From the NCBI GenBank assembly GCA_021789735.1, contig JAJYJB010000006.1, positions 1-51,872 on the forward strand: DNA of 51,872 nucleotides, read 5' to 3'. Below the pieces are notes generated by a model, which saw nothing but the letters and a program-made list of their open reading frames with translations, was not told the origin of the DNA and did no database searches. Source of the DNA: Nitrospirota bacterium. Lineage in GTDB: Bacteria > Nitrospirota > Thermodesulfovibrionia > Thermodesulfovibrionales > JdFR-88. Position numbers and translations under genes: made by a program. Below are positions 46,065 through 51,872 of the stretch, in pieces (positions within the stretch are counted from its first letter, which is position 1; each line of letters opens with the position of its first letter).

Positions 46065-46901
46065 CTACTTCCGTTCCGTGTTCCCAAGCGCGCCAAACAG
46101 GGTAAAAAACCTGTTTTCTATGTCCTCCTCGCTGAAACGGCCCAGTTCCCTGAACCTTCCCTTGAGCGCCGGGACATTGGCCTGCCCCATAAGACCAAAA
46201 CACCCATAGCATGCCCTGTGGTGTGCCGGGCAGAGCGCGCCGCACCCCGCGTTTGTTACAGGCCCCAGGCAAGGAAGCCCTTCCTCCACAAGCACGCAGG
46301 CGTTGTCGGCCATTTTGCACTCCATGCAAACGCTGTGATGGGTGAATTCCGGGTCTTTGCCCATCAAAACCGACGCCAGGGCCTCCTGCAGGTCCCCTTC
46401 ACCCGGAGGGCATCCCCTCACGTGGCCGTCCACCTTTACGTAATCGCCGACGACGTGTGGCCTTGTAGAGGCCAGCCTGTAAAGACTTTCCTTATATGCC
46501 TCCTGCTCAACCTCGGCCTCGGGGGCGAGGGCCTTTATCGCCGGTATGCCGCCTGTTATGGCGCAGGACCCTATGGCATAAAGCGTCTTGCTTACATGTC
46601 TTATCTTCTTGAGCTCGATTATCTGGAAGGGCTCCGTGACCGCGCCTTCCACCAGGGCCAGGTCGAAGGGGCCATCGGGCGCCCCGGCGGAGCTGGCGAG
46701 CCTGAAGAAAGAGAAATCAAATGCATCGAGCGTCTCTTCCAGATTTTTTTGAAAATAGGCAAGCTCAAAGCCGCATCCGGAGCAGCAGGTGAGTTTGAAG
46801 AACCCCGCCCGGGGTCTTTTTTGCCGGCAACCCGCATGGGAAAAACCGCGCCTTTCAGAAGGCAGGGGGGCTTTATAAGATGGAGTTTTATAAGATGACA
46901 T
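46065..46901 (-). CDS. hydD: hydrogenase small (delta) subunit
   Basis: A 278-residue electron-transfer subunit. Cys residues for 4Fe-4S clusters appear as CCSGCGFEL near the N-terminus, in CAITGG and RGCPPGE, and in a C-terminal set (CMECKMADNACVLVEE and GCGALCPAHHRACYGCFG). This is the layout of group 3 hydrogenase small subunits. The ATG at 46901 is 11 bases inside the end of the gamma gene; the frame open upstream of it lacks any family similarity. The first residues MSSYKTPSYK come from an 11-base direct repeat that also contains the gamma stop codon. Confidence 0.88.
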   Translation of the reverse strand: MSSYKTPSYKAPLPSERRGFSHAGCRQKRPRAGFFKLTCCSGCGFELAYFQKNLEETLDAFDFSFFRLASSAGAPDGPFDLALVEGAVTEPFQIIELKKIRHVSKTLYAIGSCAITGGIPAIKALAPEAEVEQEAYKESLYRLASTRPHVVGDYVKVDGHVRGCPPGEGDLQEALASVLMGKDPEFTHHSVCMECKMADNACVLVEEGLPCLGPVTNAGCGALCPAHHRACYGCFGLMGQANVPALKGRFRELGRFSEEDIENRFFTLFGALGNTERK

Positions 46902-47814
46902 CGGGCAGCCCCCTAAGCTGTGAGTAGGAAAAGACGGGTCCGTCCTTGCAGATGAACCACGGGCCGAGCTGGCAGTGGCCGCAATGGCCGGTGCCGCATC
47001 GCATACGCCTTTCCATGGATACATGGATGTCGTCTCCTCCCATGCCCTTTAGCATCAGTTCCTTTGCGGCAAACCGCATCATTATCTCCGGCCCGCAGAT
47101 GAAGGCAACCGTCCGGGCCGGATCTGTCCGCAAGGGGCGTATCAGCTCCGTTATAAGGCCCGTATGTATTTTTTCCCCCACTTCCTTTTCCAGCATATTG
47201 CCGTCCTCACCCCCGTCTCGGTCGTCCACCGTAAGGCCTATCCGCACGGCCCCGGTTTCCCGCCAGCGGGGAAGCTCCGCTTTAAAGATGATGTCCGCGG
47301 CCGTCCTGGCCCCGTGAAGAAGCGTTGCGCCGGCCAGCCCAAGCGAAGGGACGATCTCTATGACCGGTTTTAAGGGGGCAAGCCCGAGCCCCCCCGATAT
47401 TAGAAGCAGGTGCTTGCCCCTGGACTCTTCAAGCGGCCAGCCCCGGCCGAAGGGGCCGCGGAAAAAAACTTCGCCCCCCTCCCCGAACCTGTCAAGAAAT
47501 CCCGTAACCCTGCCTGCCACCCGGACTGTGTGCCCGAAAAGTCCTTCTGTTTTCGCGCCTGTTTGCCCTGGCAGAATGCTGTAGGAGATGGGTGCTTCGC
47601 CCACTCCAGGGTAGCCAAGCATGTTGAACTGCCCCGGACTTGCAGCACGGCTGGCGTGCGGAAATTGTCCGCGGAGGCCCTGGCCGGGGTTTTTGTTTTC
47701 CTCCACGGGCTCCAGAAGGAGCGTCCTTACGCCTGGGGCCTCATTCTTTACGCCTCTGATCACCGCCCTTGCGGGGACATGGAAGCGGTTTATTGCCATG
47801 CCGCGGGCCGTCAT
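46888..47814 (-). CDS. hydG: hydrogenase gamma subunit (FAD/NAD(P)-binding)
   Basis: A 308-residue diaphorase-like subunit of the ferredoxin-NADP reductase fold. It has an N-terminal FAD domain, a nucleotide domain (LLISGGLGLAPLKPVIE and IFKAELPRW) with CGPEIMM, and a C-terminal Cys motif (CGTGHCGHCQLG...C) for a 2Fe-2S cluster. It links hydrogen oxidation to NAD(P). The ATG at 47814 overlaps the TGA of the beta gene (ATGA), which fixes the start. Longer upstream reading is not family-like. Confidence 0.92.
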   Translation of the reverse strand: MTARGMAINRFHVPARAVIRGVKNEAPGVRTLLLEPVEENKNPGQGLRGQFPHASRAASPGQFNMLGYPGVGEAPISYSILPGQTGAKTEGLFGHTVRVAGRVTGFLDRFGEGGEVFFRGPFGRGWPLEESRGKHLLLISGGLGLAPLKPVIEIVPSLGLAGATLLHGARTAADIIFKAELPRWRETGAVRIGLTVDDRDGGEDGNMLEKEVGEKIHTGLITELIRPLRTDPARTVAFICGPEIMMRFAAKELMLKGMGGDDIHVSMERRMRCGTGHCGHCQLGPWFICKDGPVFSYSQLRGLPDVIL

Positions 47815-48905
47815 TCCATCATGGACCGTGCGATCTCCGTCAGGTCTATTCCGGTGGGGCACCATCTTATACATCTGCCGCAGCCCACTGTGCCCTTCTT
47901 GCCGAACTGCTCCTCGTAATCCAGCTTGTGATAGACGAACTGCCTCAGCCTTGCGTGTCTTTGGGCCCTGAAATTGCCCCCGTGCACCTTCGCGAAGGAA
48001 ATGTCCTGGCAGGCGTCCCACCTTCTGGTCCTCCTGGCGCCGGACAGGGAGATGTCCGTTTCATCGCGGACATCATGGCAGAAGCAGGTAGGGCAGACCA
48101 TAACGCAGTTGGAGCAGGAAAGACATCTGGAGTCCGCCGTTTTCCTGAGCGCGTGGTGTTCCGGCCGGGCAAGAAGCGCGCTTTGCACTCCTCCCATATC
48201 CAGGTCTTTCTTGAAGCTCTTCAAAAGGGCGGCTTCCATCGCCCTCATTTTTTCAAAGTCTTTTTCTTGCGGCATTTGCCCCAGGGAAAGGACATCGCAC
48301 AGTTCCCTGGCCTTTTCGCTCACCAGCTCCACCATGAACTTTTTTTTGTTTTTTCCGCTTCCGCATCCGGCCCCTCCGTCTTCTCCGATTTCCGTAAGGA
48401 GGATGTCATAGCCGGTCCCGGCCTTGAGGAAAGGTCCCGCCCCCACGAGGTGGCAGAAGCAGAGGTCCGTCACGCTCTTGCAGTTAAGCGCGATGATGAA
48501 GGTGCTTTCCCTCCTTGCCCTGTAAAAAGGGTCCGCATAAGGGCCGGAGAGAAAGACCATATCCAGGTAGAGTATGGCGTTTACATCGCAGGGATGGACG
48601 CCTATCAGCGCCCGCTTTGGCCCGGATGGATGGGGCCCGGAGGAAAACACCCCTCCTGAAACATCATAAGAGAGGACCTCCTCCACCGGCGCGAAGAGGT
48701 ATTTTTTTCCGGGCGGCAGCATGGTGCTCTGGTAATCCAGGTCCAGCTGCTCAAACCTGGATATTTCCGTGAACCTTGCAGCGACGCCTCCGCCCACCGG
48801 CCCGGTAAGAGCGTAGAGCTCCCCCAGTCTTTCGATCCAGCGGGCCAGGGCCGCCTCCGGCAAAATGGCCCTATAGCCTCTTCGGGAAGCGTTCGCCCCA
48901 GTCAT
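47811..48905 (-). CDS. hydB: hydrogenase beta subunit (4Fe-4S)
   Basis: A protein of about 364 residues with two 4Fe-4S motifs near the C-terminus (CLSCSNCVMVCPTCFC and CGRCIRWCPTGID). It matches the sulfhydrogenase beta subunit, which carries electrons between the delta and gamma subunits. The family N-terminus (Y-x-x-LP...W-IERLGELYA) begins about ten codons in, so the start is uncertain. The ATG at 48905 is chosen; it lies inside the end of the GAF gene by about 35 bases and has no clear Shine-Dalgarno sequence. The overlap with the GAF gene implies coupled translation. Confidence 0.88.
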   Translation of the reverse strand: MTGANASRRGYRAILPEAALARWIERLGELYALTGPVGGGVAARFTEISRFEQLDLDYQSTMLPPGKKYLFAPVEEVLSYDVSGGVFSSGPHPSGPKRALIGVHPCDVNAILYLDMVFLSGPYADPFYRARRESTFIIALNCKSVTDLCFCHLVGAGPFLKAGTGYDILLTEIGEDGGAGCGSGKNKKKFMVELVSEKARELCDVLSLGQMPQEKDFEKMRAMEAALLKSFKKDLDMGGVQSALLARPEHHALRKTADSRCLSCSNCVMVCPTCFCHDVRDETDISLSGARRTRRWDACQDISFAKVHGGNFRAQRHARLRQFVYHKLDYEEQFGKKGTVGCGRCIRWCPTGIDLTEIARSMME

Positions 48906-49917
48906 ACCATTTCCATACGTCTTTTTGGAGTTCATCGTATTCACGTTTTATGTGCTCAAAAAGGCGCGCGTTTTCCATGGCGATCGCGCCCTGGCAGGCG
49001 ATGCCGCTTGCGAACTCGACTTCCTCGGGGCCGAACTCGAAGGGGTAGGGCATGTATGCCTGCAGGACCCCGAGCACGGAGCCCCTGACCGCAAACGGGA
49101 CGCTGATGAGCGCGTGAACGCCTTCGGCGGCAAGCTCTTCGCGGTCCGTGACCCTGCTGTCAATGGAGATGTCCTGTATGCTTACGGTCCTGCATTCCAG
49201 GGTCTCTTTGAACAGGGGGCTTTCTTCTGTCCCGTATTCTTTTTTTGCCGGGTACCTGTCTGAAAGGCCGTAGGAGGCCGCGAATGACAGTTTTTCTGTT
49301 TTTTGTTCCCTGTCCAGGGTCCATACCGAGGCGCCCTGTGCGTCAAGCCCCTTCGCGACGGCCTCCGCTATCGCATTCAGGACCTGTTCCGCGGATAGCG
49401 TGCCTGACAGCGACCGGGCGGACTCGGCAAGCGCCCTCATCCTGTCCCATGCCTTTGCTTTCCCGGCAAGCATGCCTCCCATGGAGGCGAAAAAAAGGGC
49501 CTGGCGGACCTCCTCCGGAGTGAAATCGCGGTCCTCCTCCGAATATACCCTTATGATGCCGGCAACCCCGCGGTCCGAGGGAAGGGGCACACTGAGGACG
49601 TGGCGTATGCCGTCCTCCCCGCCAAAAAAATCCTCTCCGGCATGCAGGCTGATCGCCTCTCCTCGCAGCGCCAGGCTGTCGGCCTCCTGTTTTTTCCGGC
49701 CCGCCGGGCCTTCCTGCGGCTGCCTCAGAAATTCAGCCCCCGCGCCAAACAGGGCGGCCAGCTCCAGCGAGCGGTCCTTCCTGTTCAAAAGCTCAATGGA
49801 ACATCCTTTTGCGGCGAGCCCCTGGGCAATGGACCTTGCCAGGACTTCCAGGGTGTCCCCGAATTCGCGGGCGCAAATAAGGTCCCTGCAAAAATCACAG
49901 GCCTTTTGTGTTTGCAT
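48871..49917 (-). CDS. double-GAF protein heading the hydrogenase operon
   Basis: A 348-residue cytoplasmic protein with two GAF domains (about 18-150 and 165-325). The first begins TLEVLARSIAQGLAAKGCSIELL and the second AEQVLNAIAEAVAKGLDAQGASVWTL. A short coiled-coil-like tail follows. Cys-x2-Cys near the N-terminus (CDFC) and other Cys could bind a metal or cluster, which is an inference. There is no kinase, cyclase or DNA-binding output domain, so it is a sensor or adaptor. It overlaps the hydrogenase beta gene and probably senses a redox or ligand signal for it. The ATG is preceded by a TAGGCT box at 6 bases. Confidence 0.85.
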   Translation of the reverse strand: MQTQKACDFCRDLICAREFGDTLEVLARSIAQGLAAKGCSIELLNRKDRSLELAALFGAGAEFLRQPQEGPAGRKKQEADSLALRGEAISLHAGEDFFGGEDGIRHVLSVPLPSDRGVAGIIRVYSEEDRDFTPEEVRQALFFASMGGMLAGKAKAWDRMRALAESARSLSGTLSAEQVLNAIAEAVAKGLDAQGASVWTLDREQKTEKLSFAASYGLSDRYPAKKEYGTEESPLFKETLECRTVSIQDISIDSRVTDREELAAEGVHALISVPFAVRGSVLGVLQAYMPYPFEFGPEEVEFASGIACQGAIAMENARLFEHIKREYDELQKDVWKWYDWGERFPKRL

Positions 49918-49923
49918 ACCTAG

Positions 49924-49929
49924 AGCCTA
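49924..49929 (-). promoter_or_regulatory. putative -10 box of the GAF-hydrogenase operon
   Basis: TAGGCT on the minus strand with spacer CTAGGT to the ATG at 49917. The region GTGATAGGCTCTAGGTATG resembles that of atpD (37377-37395). A leaderless mRNA is inferred. Confidence 0.4.
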
Positions 49930-49978
49930 TCACGCCGGGGATGGCCGTTCAATAAACAGGGAAGAAGGGGGGACACGG

Positions 49979-50009
49979 TTGCGCCGCCCTGCTGGAAATC
50001 TGCTATAAT
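49979..50009 (+). promoter_or_regulatory. promoter of the REC-HD-GYP gene
   Basis: TTGCGC (49979-49984), 19 bases, then a perfect TATAAT (50004-50009). A T-rich tract follows before the ATG at 50073, so the leader is about 57 bases. Confidence 0.45.
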
Positions 50010-50072
50010 TGCGCAGGCCCGGCATTTTCAAAATCGGACTTTTCATATGGTTTTTGTTTTTTTTGAACGGAG

Positions 50073-51161
50073 ATGAAGAAGATACTCGTTGTTGATGACA
50101 GCCCCGTCTTTTGCAGCCTGGTCCGTGAGCAGTTGACAGATGTCGGCTACAAGGTCAGGAGCGCCACCGACGGCGCCTCCGCGGTCTCCAACGCGATCAG
50201 GTTTCAGCCCGATCTCATCCTGCTGGACATCGAGATGCCGCATGTCGGCGGCCTTGAGGCGCTGAGCAAGATCCGCGATTACGAGAGCATGAAGCGCGTC
50301 CCGGTCATAATGGTATCCTGCCACAGGGAAAAGGACATGGTCTTAAGCGCCATCAGCAAGGGGGCCAATGATTATATCCTGAAGCCAGTCAATGTCGGCG
50401 TGCTGCTTGCCAAGGTTTCGGGCTGGATAAATGCCACCATCGAGGAGCAGTGGAAATTTTTGCCGGGTGAGCAGCAGTCCGCCCTCCGGCTCCTGAAGCT
50501 GACCATGGACTCCGCCTTTGATTCCGCCGCGAAAGGAGAGGCCCTGCCTTACCAAAAGCTGAAAGAGACCTGCCACGCCCTGGTAAAGACGATCGGGAAG
50601 AATGGTTTCAGCGGCATCCTGAGGTCGGTGGAAGGCTACAACAACACGCTGTTCCTGCATTCCCTGGTGGTCTCCGTTTACATGTATCTTTTCTCCGTTT
50701 TCAAGGGTTTTAACGAGGAAGAATGCCTGCTCAATGCTCTGGGCGGATTGCTGCACGACGTAGGCAGCGCAAAAATATCCGACGAGATACTGTTTAAGCC
50801 GGGGAAGCTCGATCCGGAGGAGTTTGATCAGGTCAAGCTCCATGTCACATACGGCACGGACATTTTGAATAACACCCCCGGCGTTGACCGGACCGTGGTG
50901 GACATCTGCCTGGGCCACCACGAGAAGATGGACGGCACCGGCTACCCCCGCGGGATCAGGGGCGGGGAGATTTCCGTAAGCGGGCGCATGGCCGCCATCG
51001 TAGAGGCATATACCACTCTTACGGTAAAAAACTTCTGCGGGCAGGTGCATGATAAAAGGGACGCGCTTACGAGGCTCAGGACCCCGCAGGGGCATCTGGA
51101 CCAGCAGATATTAAGCGAATTCGAGGATGCCGTGGCCCACGGCTTTCATCGCAAGGGCTAA
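50073..51161 (+). CDS. response regulator with HD-GYP phosphodiesterase domain
   Basis: A 362-residue REC-HD-GYP protein. The receiver domain (about 1-120) has LLDIEMPHVGG with the phospho-Asp. A helical linker leads to the phosphodiesterase domain with HD at 228-229 (LLHDVGSAK) and the signature HHEKMDGTGYP (GYP at 290-292). It would degrade c-di-GMP (or cGAMP) under control of an unknown kinase. It is the third c-di-GMP turnover protein in the window. The ATG has GGAG immediately before it, which is too close for a normal ribosome site. Confidence 0.93.
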   Translation: MKKILVVDDSPVFCSLVREQLTDVGYKVRSATDGASAVSNAIRFQPDLILLDIEMPHVGGLEALSKIRDYESMKRVPVIMVSCHREKDMVLSAISKGANDYILKPVNVGVLLAKVSGWINATIEEQWKFLPGEQQSALRLLKLTMDSAFDSAAKGEALPYQKLKETCHALVKTIGKNGFSGILRSVEGYNNTLFLHSLVVSVYMYLFSVFKGFNEEECLLNALGGLLHDVGSAKISDEILFKPGKLDPEEFDQVKLHVTYGTDILNNTPGVDRTVVDICLGHHEKMDGTGYPRGIRGGEISVSGRMAAIVEAYTTLTVKNFCGQVHDKRDALTRLRTPQGHLDQQILSEFEDAVAHGFHRKG

Positions 51162-51222
51162 GCCTGGTAAAGAAGCAAAAAGTAAAGAAGCAAAAAACAT
51201 AAGCCTTGGGGCCCGCCGGAGC

Positions 51223-51726
51223 TTAATGCGTGCCGCCGGGCGGTTCGCCATTTTTGGAGGCCTTCAGCAGATAGCCGTTCACAGCCGCCGACAGGACAAA
51301 CAAAATGAAAGACGCCCAATAACCAAGACCGTAGTCGATCTCCAGAAGCCCCTGCCCTCTGTTTATGATGTCCTGGTCCAGTTTCGTTTTAAGCAAAAGC
51401 AGGCAGAGCGCGCCACCGGCGGACATTATAACCAGGTACAGACGGGCGCCCCTGCGCCTTGAAAGGCTTGCGGCAAACCCGGCAAGGGCCAGCGCAAACG
51501 CAGCAACGGCATAAGGCTGCGAATGGATTTTCCCCTTTTCCTTTTCCTGCCTCCCCAGCTCCTCCCCGAACATGTTTTGCCGGCCCATGGAGGCGCCGGT
51601 GACCAGTTGAATGCCGGTAAGGGTCATGACCTTCCGCCCGCTGCAGCTCACCGTTATGAACGGCAGCAAAAAACAGATGATCACCGCGCCATACAGTGCA
51701 GGGGAGGCCTTTTTTAGCGTGTCCAA
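51223..51726 (-). CDS. small multi-span membrane protein, unknown
   Basis: A 167-residue protein with about four hydrophobic segments (ALYGAVIICFLLPFITVSC, AVAAFALALAGFAASL, LVIMSAGGALCLLLL and YWASFILFVLSAAVNGYLL) and a polar loop (SMGRQNMFGEELGRQEKEK) after the first. No family was recognised. The start is the TTG at 51726, with AAGGAG about 10 bases before it; the longer frame upstream reads through an A-rich tract. It converges on the HD-GYP gene. Confidence 0.7.
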   Translation of the reverse strand: MDTLKKASPALYGAVIICFLLPFITVSCSGRKVMTLTGIQLVTGASMGRQNMFGEELGRQEKEKGKIHSQPYAVAAFALALAGFAASLSRRRGARLYLVIMSAGGALCLLLLKTKLDQDIINRGQGLLEIDYGLGYWASFILFVLSAAVNGYLLKASKNGEPPGGTH

Positions 51727-51746
51727 TCCCAGGGAACTCCTTCCGT

Positions 51747-51777
51747 AAAAAAACAAAAACAAAAACAAAACAAAAAC
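51747..51777. repeat. A-rich tract with periodic C
   Basis: A run of A interrupted by single C, of the form AAAAAC repeated about five times. Similar A or T tracts with single C or G lie at 8794-8816, 18829-18847, 20739-20762, 26331-26355, 26435-26460, 41840-41869, 44484-44506, 50051-50064 and 51172-51198, always between genes. Confidence 0.75.
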
Positions 51778-51872
51778 TCTCCAGGGAAAAATCTCATCAA
51801 TAATACTTCATCCCGAAAGAAAAAAGGGCATTTTTGTTTTTTATGGCAACAGGCCGGCCGCCCCGCCCGCCC

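Overview
The window reads as chromosome of a Gram-negative, probably anaerobic or hydrogen-metabolising bacterium. Supporting signs are an OmpW-like outer-membrane barrel, a periplasmic CpxP/Spy-like protein, a group-3b-type cytoplasmic [NiFe] hydrogenase, an N-type ATP synthase, a P3A proton ATPase and several c-di-GMP proteins. Base composition is GC-rich from about 4.6 kb onward and visibly more AT-rich before that. The taxon cannot be fixed from this sequence; a Nitrospirota- or Thermodesulfobacteriota-like lineage is only a guess. Genes are tightly packed and often overlap. Several operons have a -10 element only 5-9 bases before the start codon and no Shine-Dalgarno sequence, so leaderless mRNAs are likely.

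Layout. 1-4632: AT-rich accessory segment with a polytopic membrane protein, a decayed IS110-family transposase and a DUF4143-type ATPase. It ends in a 45-base 3' fragment of a tRNA-Arg(CCU) gene, which looks like the right attachment site of an integrated element. 4.7-9.7 kb: an AhpF-like thioredoxin-reductase fusion, a YvlD-like membrane protein, an endonuclease-III relative, serS and an unknown protein. 9.7-18.7 kb: FmdE-like protein plus argB, uvrA, a TPR protein, then a compact run mtnA / polyprenyl synthase / AMMECR1 / DUF4388-J-TPR. 18.8-25.7 kb: an ion-transport block with two divergent CLC proteins, a P3A-type proton ATPase and a SHOCT protein. 25.8-26.6 kb: cobO and two tRNA genes (Val-TAC, Asp-GTC). 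27-31.1 kb: a large hybrid histidine kinase and a REC-GGDEF protein. 31.1-37.4 kb: an N-type ATP synthase operon on the minus strand in the order atpD-C-Q-B-E-F-A-G. It has no recognisable atpR and no separate delta gene, and its atpF carries a delta-like C-terminal domain. 37.9-44.7 kb: CpxP-like protein, methyltransferase, a kinase plus REC-PAS-GGDEF-EAL pair, OmpW-like porin, isoaspartyl peptidase and a small unknown protein. 44.7-49.9 kb: GAF protein followed by hydrogenase beta-gamma-delta-alpha. 50.0-51.8 kb: REC-HD-GYP protein and a small membrane protein.

How it fits together. Much of the window concerns proton or sodium and redox balance: the P-type pump, two CLC transporters, the second-type ATP synthase and an NAD(P)-linked hydrogenase. 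Around these sit two-component and c-di-GMP signalling genes that could make and break the second messenger locally. No single wholly new system is evident. The most unusual points are the hydrogenase large subunit that stops exactly at the last metal-ligand motif, the leaderless-promoter pattern (including near-identical start regions for the ATP synthase and hydrogenase operons), the atpR-less N-ATPase with its b-delta fusion, and recurrent T/A tracts in intergenic gaps.
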